Shown here one piece after another: positions 35,401 through 47,823 of a DNA stretch of 64,000 bases. The position numbers were made by a program, and so were the translations under genes. This DNA is from Argopecten irradians. Lineage: Eukaryota; Mollusca; Bivalvia; Pectinida; Pectinidae. Where the stretch lies: assembly GCF_041381155.1 (NCBI RefSeq), contig NC_091143.1, forward strand, positions 28,583,331 to 28,647,330, given 5' to 3'. Every line of letters starts with the position of its first letter. Positions within the stretch are counted from its first letter, which is position 1. The notes beneath the pieces were generated by a model. It was not told the origin of the DNA, ran no database searches, and saw nothing but the letters and a program-made list of their open reading frames with translations.

Positions 35401-38400
35401 ATTGGAATTATGAAGATATCTCTTACAGTATTTTTAGGTCATCTGACCCGAAGGGTCAGGATGACCTATAGTCATCATGTTTCGTCCGTCGTCGTGCGCC
35501 GTGCGCCGTGCGCCGTGCGCCGTCAGCCGTGCGTTAACTTTTCACATTTTGAACTTCTTCTCAAGTTCTACCAGTACGATTAGGCTGAAACTTGCGTGAA
35601 ATGATCCTGACATGGTCCCGACAAAGTGTTGTTATTTTTCGGGTCGATCCGAAATCCAAGATGGCCGCCACAGCCGCCATCTTGAAAACACATTTTGAAC
35701 TTCTTCTCAAGTTCTACCGGTGCGATTTGGCTGAAACTTGCGTGAAATGATCCTGACATGGTCCCGACAAAGTGTTGTTATTTTTCGGGTCGATCCGAAA
35801 TCCAAGATGGCCGCCACAGCCGCCATCTTGAAAACACATTTTGAAGTTCTTCTCAAGTTCTACCAGTGCGATTAGGCTGAAACTTGCGTGAAATGATCCT
35901 GACATGGTCCCGACAAAGTGTTGTTATTTTTTGGGTCGATCCGAAATCCAAGATGGCCGCCACAGCCGCCATCTTGAAAAACACATTTTGAACTTCTTCT
36001 CAAGTTCTACCGGTGCGATTTGGCTGAAACTTGCGTGAAATGATCCTGACATGGTCCCGACAAAGTGTTGTTATTTTTCGGGTCGATCCGAAATCCAAGA
36101 TGGCCGCCACAGCCGCCATCTTGAAAACACATTTTGAACTTCTTCTCAAGTTCTACCAGTGCGATTAGGCTGAAACTTGCGTGAAATGATCCTGACATGG
36201 TCCCGACAAAGTGTTGTTATTTTTTGGGTCGATCCGAAATCCAAGATGGCCACCACAGCCGCCATCTTGAAAACACATTTTGAACTTCTTCTCAAGTTCT
36301 ACCGGTGCGATTTGGCTGAAACTTGCGTGAAATGATCCTGACATGGTCCCGACAAAGTGTTGTTATTTTTCGGGTCGATCCGAAATCCAAGATGGCTGCC
36401 ACAGCCGCCATCTTGAAAACACATTTTGAACTTCTTCTCAAGTTCTGTCGGTGCGATTTGGCTGAAACTTGCATGAAATGATCCTGACATGGTCCCGACA
36501 AAGTGTTGTTATTTTTTGGGTCGATCCGAAATCAAAGATGGCCGCCACAGCCGCCATCTTGAAAACACATTTTGAACTTCTTCTCAAGTTCTACCGGTGC
36601 GATTTAGCTGAAACTTGGGTGAAATGATCCTGACATGGTCCCGACAAAGTGTTGTTATTTTTTGGGTCAATCTAAAATTCAAGATGGCCACCACAGCCGC
36701 CATCTTGAAAACACATTTTGAACTTCTTCTCAAGTTCTACCGGTTCGATTAGGCTGAAACTTGCGTGAAATGATCCTGACATGGTCCCGACAAAGTGTTG
36801 TTATTTTTCAGGTCGATCCGAAATCCAAGATGGCTGCCACATCCGCCATCTTGAAAACACATTTTGAAGTTCTTCTCAAGTTCTACCGGTGCGATTTGGC
36901 TGAAACTTGCATGAAATGATCCTGACATGGTCCCGACAAAGTGTTGTTATTTTTTGGGTCGATCTAAAATTCAAGATGGCCTCCACAGCCTCCATCTTGA
37001 AAATACATTTTGGGATTAATTTTGCGAAAAAATTATACGACACTCGTGTTGGTTTATGATGCGGGCGCATTCAAAATCGGCCGAGCCAACAACCTTAAGG
37101 CCCTTGGGCCTCTTGTTTGAAATAAAATTTGTTGAAAGAAATTGAAAATGATCCTGACATGGTCCTGAAAAAGTGACACCATATATAATTAATTTTACTA
37201 TTGCCAAGGTAGTCAGATGACCGTTAAGGCCCTTTGGGCCTCTTGTTATTATTATTATTATATATAATATAAGTTAATTATTTTTTGGTTTATTGATTTA
37301 TTTATCATGAAGAATATATTTAAAGGCAATTAAAGACAGATTTTCTAACAGTGATTTAGTGGATGAACTTGGACTGTCTTCAGTGACTCCCCGTCTTCGG
37401 TGACTTATTTGTAACGGTCCCTTGAAAAGTCACATAAGACAGTCTTAACTGTAGTATGTTTAAAAAAGTTAAAAAAGCAGAGAAAATATTCATCTTTCCA
37501 TTGTCAGACATAGATCATTCTCTGATGGAGGCGAAGATCCCTCTGGGATTTCTTGTTAAAAACACTTAATATCTACAAATTTTTGCGTAATGTTGTGAGT
37601 TTTAGCTTGAAATAGTGAATATTTGTATAAAAATTAGAGGGGTTATTTGTATCGCAGCTACATTATTTGGGAATCAGTATATGTATCAAAAACTTATAAC
37701 AGTTGTGATTAAATCTGATCAAACTTATCAGAGTGATCTTTGTGTTTTCTAACCACAGGTCGCCTTACACATACCCGGGGCTTACAACTTGACCATGCAT
37801 TTACCCATTGTCATCGGAACAGTTCCATTTAGACGTGGAACATTCAGATTTCCAGAGCCACACTTTTTTAGAGAGAACCAAAGACATTTTGATTGTGTGG
37901 AATATCTACCCATACCACCCCCGTATCGGGAGACCATCACCCCACCTCCACCATTTGATGGTAAGTATTGTGTGGAATATCTACCCATACCACCCCAGTA
38001 TCGAGAGACCATCACCCCACCTCCACCATTTGATGGTAAGTATTGTGTTGAATATCTACCCATACCAACCTGTATCGAGAGGCCATCACTCCACATCCAC
38101 CATTTGATGGTAAGTATTGTGTTGAATATCTACCCATACCAACCTGTATCGAGAGGCCATCACTCCACATCCACCGTTTGATGGTAAGTAATGTGTGGAC
38201 ATACTACTTCTGTATCGAGAGACCATCACCCCACGGGTAAATATTGTGTGGACATACTACTTCTGTATCGAGAGACCATCACCCCACAGGTAAATATTGT
38301 GTGGACATACTACTTCTATATCAAGTGACCATCACCCCATCCTCCACCATTTGATTGTAAGTATTGTGTGGAATAACTACCCATACCAGCTCTGTATCGA

Positions 38401-41400
38401 GAGACCATCACCCTACGTCCACCATTTGATGGTAAGTATTGTGTTGAATATCTACCCATACCACCTCTGTATGGAGAGGCCATCACCCTACCTCCACCAT
38501 TTGATGGTAAGTATTGTGTGGAATAACTACCCATACCAGCTCTGTATCGAGAGACCATCACCCTACGTCCACCATTTGATGGTAAGTATTGTGTGGAATA
38601 ACTACCCATACCACCTCTGTATGGAGAGGCCATCACCCTACGTCCACCATTTGATGGTAAGTATTGTGTGGAATAACTACCCATACCACCTCTGTATAGA
38701 GAGACCATCATCCCCACATCCACCATTTGGTGGTAAGAATTGTGTTGAATATCTACCCATACCAGCTCTGTATCGAGAGACAATCACCCCACCTCCACCA
38801 TTTGATGGTAAGAATTGTGTTGAATATCTACCCATACCAGCTCTGTATAGAGAGACCATCACTTCCACATCCACCATTTGGTGGTAAGAATTGTGTTGAA
38901 TATCTACCCATACCAGCTTTGTATAGAGAGACCATCACCCCACCTCCACCATTTGATGGTAAGTATTGTGTGGAATATCTACCCATACCAGCTCTGTATA
39001 GAGAGACCATCACTTCCACATCCACCATTTGGTGGTAAGAATTGTGTTGAATATCTACCCATACCAGCTCTGTATAGAGAGACCATCACTTCCACATCCA
39101 CCATTTGGTGGTAAGAATTGTGTTGAATATCTACCCATACCAGCTCTGTATAGAGAGACCATCACTTCCACATCCACCATTTGATGGTAATTATTGTGTG
39201 GAATATCTACCCATACCAGCTCTGTATCGAGAGACAATCACCCCACCTCCACCATTTGATGGTAAGTATTGTGTGGAATATCTACCCATACCACCTCTAT
39301 ATCGAGAGACAATCACCCCATCTCCACCATTTGATGGTAAGAATTGTGTTGAATATCTACCCATACCAGCTCTGTATCGAGAGGCCATCACCCCACCCAC
39401 CATTGATGGAAGTATGTGTGGAATATCTCCACCCCTGATCGGAGAACACCCCTCCACCATTTGATGGTAAGTATTGTGTGGAATATCTACCCATACCACC
39501 TCTGTATCGAGAGACAATCACCCCACCTCCACCATTTGATGGTAAGTATTGTGTTGAATATCTACCCATATCACTTCTATATCGAGAGACAATCACCCCA
39601 CCTCCACCATTTGATGGTAAGAATTGTGTTGAATATCTACCCATACCACTCTCTATATAGAGAGACCATCACCCCACCTCCACCATTTGATGGTAAGAAT
39701 TGTGTTGAATATCTACCCATACCAGCTCTGTATAGAGAGACCATCACCCCACCTCCACCATTTGATGGTAAGAATTGTGTTGAATATCTACCCATACCAG
39801 CTCTGTATAGAGAGACCATCACCCCACCTCCACCATTTGATGGTAAGAATTGTGTTGAATATCTACCCATACCAGCTCTGTATAGAGAGACCATCACCCC
39901 ACCTCCACCATTTGATGGTAAGAATTGTGTTGAATATCTACCCATACCAGCTCTGTATAGAGAGACCATCACCCCACCTCCACCATTTGATGGTAAGTAT
40001 TGTGTGGAATATCTACCCATACCAGCTCTGTATCGAGAGACCATCACCCCACCTCCACCATTTGATGGTAAGTATTGTGTTGAATATCTACCCATACCAG
40101 CTCTGTATCGAGAGACCATCACCCCACCTCCACCATTTGATGGTAAGAATTGTGTTGAATATCTACCCATACCAGCTCTGTATAGAGAGACCATCACCCC
40201 CACATCCACCATTTGGTGGTAAGAATTGTGTTGAATATCTACCCATACCAGCTCTGTATCGAGAGACCATCACCCCACCTCCACCATTTGATGGTAAGAA
40301 TTGTGTTGAATATCTACCCATACCAGCTCTGTATAGAGAGACCATCACCCCCACATCCACCATTTGGTGGTAAGAATTGTGTTGAATATCTACCCATACC
40401 AGCTCTGTATCGAGAGACCATCACCCCACATCCACCATTTGATGGTAAGAATTGTGTTGAATATCTACCCATACCAGCTCTGTATCGAGAGACCATCACC
40501 CCACATCCACCATTTGATGGTAAGTATTGTGTTGAATATCTACCCATACCAGCTCTGTATCGAGAGACCATCACACCACATCCACCATTTGATGGTAAGA
40601 ATTGTGTTGAATATCTACCCATACCAGCTCTGTATGAGAGACCATCACCCCATCCACATTTGATGGTAAGATGTTGATTCTCCATCTCTGTTAGAGAGAC
40701 CATCACCCCCACATCCACCATTTGGTGTAAGAATTGTGTTGAATATCTACCCATACCAGCTCTGTAAGAGACCATCACCCCACCTCCACCATTTGATGGT
40801 AAGTACCAGTATTGTGTGGAATAACTACCCATACCAGCTCTGTATCGAGAGACCATCACCCCCACATCCACCATTTGGTGGTAAGAATTGTGTGGAATAT
40901 CTACCCATACCAGCTCTGTATCGAGAGACCATCACCCCCCTCCACCAATTGATGGTAAGTATTGTGTGGAATATCTACCCATACCAGCTCTGTATCGAGA
41001 GACCATCACCCCCCTCCACCAATTGATGGTAAGTATTGTGTGGAATATCTACCCATTACCAGCTCTGTATAGAGAGACCATCACCCCCCCTCCACCAATT
41101 GATGGTAAGTATTGTATGGAATAACTACCCATACCACCTCTGTATCGAGAGACCATCACCCCACCTCCACCATTTGATGGTAAGTATTGTGTGGAATATC
41201 TACCCATACCAGCTCTGTATAGAGAGACCATCACCCCCCCCCCCCCCTCCACCAATTGATGGTAAGTATTGTGTGGAATATCTACCCATACCAACTCTGT
41301 ATCGAGAGACCATCACCCCCCTCCACCAATTGATGGTAAGTATTGTGTGGAATATCTACCCATACCACCCCAGTATCGAGAGACCATCACCCCACCTCCA

Positions 41401-43899
41401 CCATTTGATGGTAAGTATTGTGTTGAATATCTACCCATACCAACCTGTATCGAGAGGCCATCACCCCACCTCCACCATTTGATGGTAATTGAATTACAGA
41501 TCCCAGGGGTTACAATCACTTCATACACCCCTGCAAAATTGAAAGGCTTTGTGTGCAACCACAGCTGAGAAGGTAGTTTGATGTACATCAAAAAATTGAA
41601 CAACAGTACACTGTGGTTGACTGTGTGGCTTTGAAGTTTGAAGTTTCTCTCTAACAAGTCTCTGCAGGCCTGTGATTGGTTAATTTTTTTTCCAGAACTA
41701 CCTACAATTTTGCTATGAAATATTTCAGGGGAAGATATAATGACAGTGATAGTAACAGTAGTAAGAGTAATGAAGATGAAAGTTAATACGCCACTGTCTT
41801 AATAAAGAAATTGATAATATCATTCTTATTTCAGCAATCATGACTTGATCAGTCTTTTACGATACAAAACTTCTGTACTCTGGGATTGGGAAGTGTCTGC
41901 CATCTGATATGATCCTAATGGTATATGTAATGCCTTTAGTTAGAATATGCTATTAGAGATTTTTGAATACTTAACTGTTTCCGTTTGTGAAGAAAGAGCA
42001 TTGAAATGAGAATTGAGAATTTTGTCATATTTTCCTCCAGACCCGCCAACGTACCATGAGAGTGTAGGTGGCGCTGTCAATATCTGGGATGATGAAGACG
42101 ATGACCCCAGGTACAATATGGGCGACTTGACCTACACACCTATGTACACCTACGTTTACAACTATAGACCTCCACCAGCCTATTCTGAGGTAAGCTATTC
42201 TCTCACCTGTATTAATCAGTCATCTAGCGCTGTCAGGGTTTGTATAATAATATTTAGTACCTAGTATGTAAATATGGATTTCATCACTATCATAAAACAT
42301 CTCAAAAACAATGAACATAAAAATGTTGTCACCATAAAAGTTGTTAAAACAAAACATAACAGAATGATGAGAATCACCATTCAGTGAAAACTGATTTCGT
42401 TTGAGTAGGCAGAAGTCTGCTGCAATCTAAGATAACTTTTGAAACGTTGTCGCCTACAGATAGGAAAACCATCATTGATACCATCATATTAATAACTGAT
42501 TCAAATGGTCAATGGAAACTTAATATTTACGATTTAATAGTCTCTAAATTGGATTTTGGCCACAATCTTTGTCTATTTACCTTAAGTTACTATATAATAA
42601 TCTTTAAAAGTTTTGGGTAAAGAAAAAAGAATTTAATTTAACAATATTTTTACCAACAGAGATCATTTTTGGATATATTAAAATGTAACTTGTCTAAACT
42701 TGATGTCTTCTGGAACAGCATATTTGGTCGGTATAGACAGATTTCCAGATTATACAAGTTTTAAGTATAAATTAAGAAGGAAAATGTCATATAGTTACGC
42801 TTGAATCCAAACTACACAGAGCTGGTTTTGACAAGTAATACTGTATTTTAGCATTGTCACATTCTTTAAAGGTAGGTTTCGCTCAACCAAATAAATATTT
42901 ATTTTTTAAAATCCGATAAATGGAAGAAAAGGTGAAAAAACATATTAAAATTACCTCAATTTAATTTCTTTATGCGTATGAGATTGAACAAATGTGTCTT
43001 GAATACAAAATTGAAGGAAATCCTTGATTTATTACGATCGTCAGGCTGACAGGATTTATGCAAATGAAGCTGCAATGGATTGTGTTGTCGAAGTTTCGCG
43101 TATGCGCATTGTTACGCAGTAAAAGTAAACAAAATGGCTGAACGAATGCGTGTGAGAAAAAAACATGTACATGTGTATCAGAATCGGCATCAAGGAGTAG
43201 GAAACTAGAATGGAATCTGTAGCATCCTAGGATATCTCTAGAGAACGAAACTCAGAGATGACATGTAGCAATAGAAGAAAGAGAAGCCACATCTCAAGTG
43301 GAACTTGCCCGGATTCTGTTGGGTTGTGTTGCACGTAGTGAGTTAAATTTCAACACATATGCCAGCGCACATACAGCGACAGACTAACTTCATATATGTT
43401 TGGTGTACTAAGCTAGCGAGTGTATGTCAGTAACTTGAAGTGTTATAGATTATATGACATGTAGGGTAAAAACAATCCATCATACCTCGATTTGTTGTTG
43501 TTGTTTTTTATTTGCTAAACATGCCATGGCAAGACTGTCACTTCTGTCTAACATTTTGTTGCACGCTTCCGTTTGTTGATGCGGCCTCGATTTGGAAAAA
43601 AATATGTCATGTTCAATGTAAAGCTTTACTTTGCTCTATTTTAAGGGGTGTATTTTCCTGGTCAAGCTAGGCAACTGACCACCCATATTGTTCGCTGTAT
43701 GCATTGAAAATGATCTGAAGATTATATCTATGAACACTCGTAAACTTTATATTTCATTGGGCGAAACCTACCTTTAAATGATATTGTCAGAAAGCACTCG
43801 GGATTGTGATAAGTTTGTTATGGTTGTCTGCAGGAGGATCCTAATCCAGTTCAGATCTGTGAAGTTCCCACTACAAGATCAGCAGGAGAAGATGTATGA
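26451..43899 (+). CDS. Alpha-arrestin (ARRDC2/3/4 type), 9 exons, 418 aa
   Basis: Arrestin-domain adaptor that links membrane cargo to NEDD4-family ubiquitin ligases through PPxY motifs. Exons: 26451-26709, 28482-28554, 28763-28910, 29381-29483, 29954-30094, 30589-30704, 37759-37960, 42041-42189, 43834-43899. Phases agree at every junction (total 1257 nt with TGA); human ARRDC3 is about 414 aa. Arrestin N domain: KVVVELKGDMKMRSLRIF, TSFEGKHGSIRYWLKAE. The linker TLCCWLCTSGPIS and then ESIAVSAEFDNHSSR and YQTQAFFASGK open the C domain, which ends VALHIPGAYN and LPIVIGTVPF. PPxY motifs: PPPY 333-336, PPTY 349-352, PPAY 392-395. The end PPPAYSEEDPNP closely follows vertebrate ARRDC2/3/4 tails. 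Which of the three vertebrate paralogues it matches cannot be told, so no symbol is given. Exon 7 ends in the first unit of a 3.6-kb array of copied donors, so longer isoforms are possible. Confidence 0.93.
27239..27489 (-). mobile_element. tRNA-derived SINE, family A (best-preserved copy)
   Basis: On the minus strand it has GACCAGTTAGCTCAGTCAGT then AGAGCATCCGGCT (A box) and GGGTTCGAATCCCAGTCTGG (B box), like a real tRNA. A duplicated CTATAGC stretch in the middle and a non-tRNA body ending near CAGGAAAGGAGAAAATGA show that it is a SINE. It lies in arrestin intron 1. Confidence 0.65.
27840..28035. repeat. Dispersed repeat with CTTTATAGACAGG motif
   Basis: AACCTGTCTATAAAGACCAC and later GTGGTCTTTATACACAGGTT face each other, a loose inverted pair. 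Relatives appear near 16310-16480 and 45330-45400, and part of this motif is inside the 1-757 array unit. Intronic. Confidence 0.45.
28985..29400 (+). repeat. ~37-bp minisatellite sharing the exon 4 acceptor
   Basis: About nine units of roughly 37 bp with ACATGTGTTCAGAGCATTAT and CTCCCCTTCTTTGGTAG fill the 3' part of arrestin intron 3. Exon 4 (from 29381) starts with the same ACATGTGTTCAGAGCA after TTTTTCAG, so the units carry the first 16 exon bases preceded by a TAG, that is, decoy acceptors. Left-hand units are more diverged. Confidence 0.8.
31195..31890. repeat. Hairpin-capped composite element with ~151-bp monomers
   Basis: It starts with the perfect hairpin GAGCCCACCATCATCAGATG then GTGGGCT, followed by a GTCC-rich segment (CCGTTCCTCCGTCCGTTAGC). 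About four monomers of some 151 bp then follow, with GCATATTGCATTTTGGGACC and AGATGGCCACGAGGCAGCCA. No ORF of a transposition protein. Lies in arrestin intron 6. Confidence 0.75.
31891..32640. other. Intron 6 spacer
   Basis: No coding exon is seen. A dispersed motif with CAGTCGGGACTGTCTAATCG and CCCTGTCTTATGTGAC occurs at the left; a related inverted piece is near 37370-37450 on the other side of the intron. Confidence 0.35.
32641..33780. repeat. Hairpin-capped composite element with ~170-bp monomers
   Basis: Starts CACCCGCCAACTTCGTTGGC then GGGGATATAC (hairpin), with a run of GTCC words right inside it. Five or more monomers of about 170 bp follow, marked by GTTTCCGGAGCATAACTCTA, TTATGGTCTAGTAGTGCC and AACCATGGAAACATTGCTGA. 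The right end CCATTGGCGGGGGATCTGAA echoes the left hairpin. Arrestin intron 6. Confidence 0.75.
33781..35434. other. Intron 6 spacer
   Basis: AT-rich, with T-runs around 34045-34080 and no exon. Small ORFs such as 34134-34376 have no recognisable family. Confidence 0.35.
35435..37245. repeat. Hairpin-capped composite element with about nine 146-bp monomers
   Basis: Starts AGGTCATCTGACCCGAAGGG then TCAGGATGACC (hairpin), with GTGCGCC and CGTCCGTC runs. Monomers of 146-147 bp follow (GATCCTGACATGG at 35603, 35749, 35895 and 36042), containing CCAAGATGGCCGCCACAGCC and GAACTTCTTCTCAAGTTCTA. Ends with two copies of AGGCCCTTGGGCCTCTTGTT (about 37100 and 37235). It is the same family as 20961-22724, in the opposite orientation. 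The 63-69 aa minus-strand ORFs starting MSGSFHASFS or MSGPCQDHF are monomers, not genes. Arrestin intron 6. Confidence 0.82.
37889..41488 (+). repeat. 75-bp array copied from the 3' end of arrestin exon 7, donor included
   Basis: About 45-48 units (3.6 kb divided by 75 bp) begin inside exon 7 and run into intron 7. Each unit has GTGTGGAATATCTACCCATA, a CTGTATCGAGAGACCATCAC segment and CCACCTCCACCATTTGATG|GTAAGT or |GTAAGA. The first unit is the genuine exon end. Most units are 75 bp (25 codons, with VEYLPIP, YRETIT and PPPPFD); some are 74 or 76 bp, which shifts frame. Continuous reading from exon 7 stays open for two more units, shifts in the third and stops at about 38181. PPPY and PPQY in the first two units become mostly PALY or PPLY later. 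Long ORFs on both strands here are array by-products. Confidence 0.9.
42865..43778. mobile_element. ~0.9-kb terminal-inverted-repeat element
   Basis: Left end TTTAAAGGTAGGTTTCGCTC and right end GGGCGAAACCTACCTTTAAA are inverted copies differing by one base over about 22. No transposase ORF. It fills most of arrestin intron 8. Confidence 0.75.
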
Positions 43900-46800
43900 T
43901 AATGACTTACCTGTGTCATGGTTGGTTATATATTTAACTAATGTGGATAGATGTTTGTCGCTTGGGACTGAAATATCCAACCTACAAGCATCATGCTCAG
44001 TCGTCGGAACGGTTGGTCATATTGTGGCCTTTCGCATTGCTTACAGGTGGAACCACTCTATATTGATGATGTACCTCAACTCATCTGGTTCGGGTGGTAA
44101 CACAGGAGATTTACAAAAAGGGAGGTAATCCTTGATTTGCAAATAATGGATGGTAACTCTGAAGATGGTGATCTCATTACCAGCAGCTGGCCTACTGTAT
44201 AAGGCTGTCATTGAGTTTAGTATATATTGTAAGGAAATTGTTATTTTTGAGTGTAGATATGAAAGTAGATAGCATTTGCATGGATCATTTGTACAGTGAA
44301 AAAAAATCAGCTTTTTTTCATAAATTTTGATTTTTGGTTTTATTAACTTTCTGCAACATGCATAATGATATAATTCTTCCAACACATTTTTACCAAAATT
44401 ATTTATTTTTGTTTCATAAATCACCTATTTGTTTGGAAGTACTTAAGTTTTAAGAATTTTTTAAAATGAATGAAATGTTTCAGATGAATAAGGGTTGGAG
44501 TTGTATGCCTTTTTATTTTGGATTGAAAATGTTTCATATATTTTGTTAGCAAGTTTAATGTGTGTCTGTTAGAAATGAAAAGTAAAATTTCCCTATCAAA
44601 CAGTTTTGTTGTAATTGAAATTATACTTTATTAATGTAATGTATTGTTTAGTTGCATGAACTATTTAATAGTAATCATAAAAAATACCATATCTACCAAA
44701 GAAAATGGCAAAGTGAGATATATCACAATTGATTGTAATCACATTCATTCATTAGGAATTTGTTATTTGGCCAACACACCTTCAAGTCAGCTGATTTAAT
44801 GTTTGATTTTAGAACTTGGTAGGCAGATAATTCCAATTTGACTGGAATAGATGCTTGATGATATGATGCTAAGCTTTACTTAACGATTATCGGATTAAAC
44901 ATAAAATTAACTCCTTTACCCCCTGAGGAAACATTTGGGCTCTTCTACTTCAAAGAAAGGAATAGTTCATTTGAAATTTCAGGGGTGAATGAGTTAATAT
45001 TTGCTGGTGCTATATTAGATATCAGTTGTTCTCAAAAGTGACTTTTAGTCATGTGCATATTATTTATTGTGTATTGTTTTGTTTATATATAATCATGTTA
45101 TTATGATATTTAATATTGTAGTGTTGGTCGGTGAATGTATAATAACAATTCAGGACATTTCACATTGTATGATCCATTCAACAAAAATGTATTGAAAACA
45201 AAAAATTTGTGATTCAATGATTTTCATTTTATGTTTGAAGAATATATACGTGTCCACTGTCTGCATTTAAGAGGTGTCACCTGTACACGTATATAGAGTA
45301 CTTTTATATATAACATTGGGGATTTCTCACAGTTGTCTTTATGGACAGGAGTCTGCTATACAAAGGTGTTTGTTATTACAGGTTTGACTGTATTACAGTT
45401 GAATGTACCAAATTCTAAGACAATTGGACATAGAAAGTGTGGATCTATTTTCAATGAAAATTGTAAATGTTCAAAGTCCTCCATTGTCAAAACTAATGAT
45501 AAGGGGAGCTAATTACAATTCCTGGAAAATCATGTATATGGATATTTAGTTCTGTTATAACTGATTCATGATCAAATGGATTAATTTTGTGTCAGATTTC
45601 ATGAATTGTTGATTTTTTATTGAGAAAGAAAATGGTAGAACCGGTGTAGTTTACTCATGCAATGACATAGTTTTTACAACATATTTAAAAAATAAAGGCA
45701 CATTTTGCTAGACTTTATTTCCTGAAAGACTTGCATTGAGAACATGTATTCATTTCATCCGTGATCTTTTTTTAATAAATTAAAACTTTGTCTGATTCTT
45801 TTTCAGATAACATTTTAAAGTAGAGGTTTATTAACATAGTTAAAGATGCTCCATCGCTGACCGAGCATAAATAGTACTCATCATTTGAACAATAACTGAT
45901 GTTTAATTATGTACGTATGTGTTAGGTGTATAATTAAACCATATATACATACATACAAAATAATTAATTTTGCTTTTACTGGTTGTGCAATCACTACATC
46001 ATTCTATACAGGGATTAGTGTCATAGAGCTTTTTCGGGACGCAATTAATTATTTTTGATCTTGAAGTTTCATCTTGTCTGCTCCTGTATTTGATGGCGAA
46101 AAAATTCCAATCGTCAGCGGTAGAGTATCTTTAAATTCTTGTTAATCAAAGCTAATCTGAGGTACATTGTGTTTGTTTTATATTATCAAATAAAAATTTT
46201 GAAATTTTTTAATATTGTGAAATATTGAGCATTAATGCTAGGCAGATAACAAACATAAAGAGAAATTTATTTAAAACAAAAATAACTTGTAATTACTGTA
46301 TAATATTGGGAATAACTGATCATTTTTGAATGGAAATACATAATTAAATGTTATTTCCATGAAGCCTAGCCCAGGCATATTTTTGTACATTTGTTTGTAA
46401 GATTTTGTGTGTCCTCATGATCACCTTGATTTTATCAATGTATACAGTTTATTTTTGTCAATAATTTTGTTTTGTTAAGCATTATTTTTAAAATCCTTTT
46501 GTGTAAATAGAATTTGGTGTCAATAATATAGCTTGCTGTAATTCTGATTGCCAAAATCCTACACACTTGGAAAGAAATCTCATTTTCTCTGTATATATCA
46601 TCTTGAACCATGCTGGGCACATTGCCATTAAATGGTTAGATGCAGCTCAAAAAAACGTTGAAAGATTGATTTAATACTTATTGAATAATAATTAAAATAA
46701 CATTCATTTAATAAATTGTGAAATTTAATTGACCCATAAACTCACACTATTACTGTTTTATTTTACAAATTAGAAGCATGAAGAAGGGAAATTATTTGAT

Positions 46801-47820
46801 CCAGCATAGTATTGGAAAGTACATTTGCCGTTATTTTTATCATGATTGCATTTGAAGAATTTTGTTATGAAATTATATGAAGCGAAACTTAATGGAGGCC
46901 CAAACATATTTTTCTGGATGTCATGATGGAGCTTTTCATCAAATTTTCGATTTTTTCTCTGAAAAATCATTGTACCATTGTTTTTGATTTATATTTATTT
47001 GTAACTTTGCAAGTTTTTTTTACATTATTTTGACTTATTATTTAGCAATTTAATTAATATGTTAAACCAACAAGGTGCTTTGATTATTACGTCCATTTTT
47101 CCTGTTTTTATTATTTATTTTTACATTTTATCACATTTTATTGACATACTTATCAACCATATTAGCATCACTATAAATATTTGGAATTCCATTTTGTTTT
47201 TATTTGATTTCAAATGTCTAACTTATAATTATCTTTGTATTTTTTTTTCATGAATTATTGTGACCAAGTCAACGTTATTGATTGGGAGAAAAACACCTCA
47301 TTAATATTCATGTTTTACTCAGTTCTCATTATACCCCCCATTGCCGTCATTTCAAATTCTTTTTTATTTAATTTTGATGCAGAACTTTTAAAGGTTATGA
47401 ATAACATAACACAGGTACAGTATAGTAATTGTACAGTAATTGGAAAAGTTCATGTTATTATTTATCAAATCTTAACAAAAATGGCATGCTGTAGACCTAA
47501 CATATTTTTGTGTCCACTGAAAGGTGCATACTGATATTTTGCAGACAATTAGAAATCAAAATAAAGTTACCACATAAAAGTCAACTACAGCCATTTGACT
47601 CTTAATCATGAAATTAACTTTCTGTTAGAATAGTGGAGTTGACAGTTATAATTGATACAATTTATCAATTTTATCTTTTGTTGTCTTGACTTTAAACAGC
47701 AAATGTTTGTTTATTTACATTTTTGTTACTCTCTATTTTGTTTTTCTTTCATTTCCTTCTCTCTTTTAAATTTCCCATCCAAATTACCCAATCTGATGAA
47801 TACTTTATTTCTCTATTCCC
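43900..47820. other. Arrestin 3' flank, no gene seen
   Basis: Long AT-rich tract after the arrestin stop. It should hold the arrestin 3' UTR; AATAAA words occur for instance near 45693 and 46187 but none can be singled out. A piece near 45330-45400 resembles the CTTTATAGACAGG repeat. Confidence 0.4.
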
Positions 47821-47823
47821 AGA

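Noticed and set aside
35714-37070. 63-69 aa minus-strand ORFs starting MSGSFHASFS or MSGPCQDHF
   Set aside because: Each is one 146-bp monomer; they recur with the repeat period.
39416-40222. Long proline-rich ORFs (268, 228, 196 aa plus; 191, 186 aa minus) as a repetitive structural protein gene
   Set aside because: They are frames of the 75-bp array, open on both strands, with frame shifts at 74- and 76-bp units and a donor site in every unit; no separate start or promoter is evident.
44049-44102. Alternative arrestin exon after TTGCTTACAG (VEPLYIDDVPQL)
   Set aside because: The acceptor is acceptable and frame is open briefly, but the exon 9 ending (EDPNP) matches the family tail better and nothing else supports this one.
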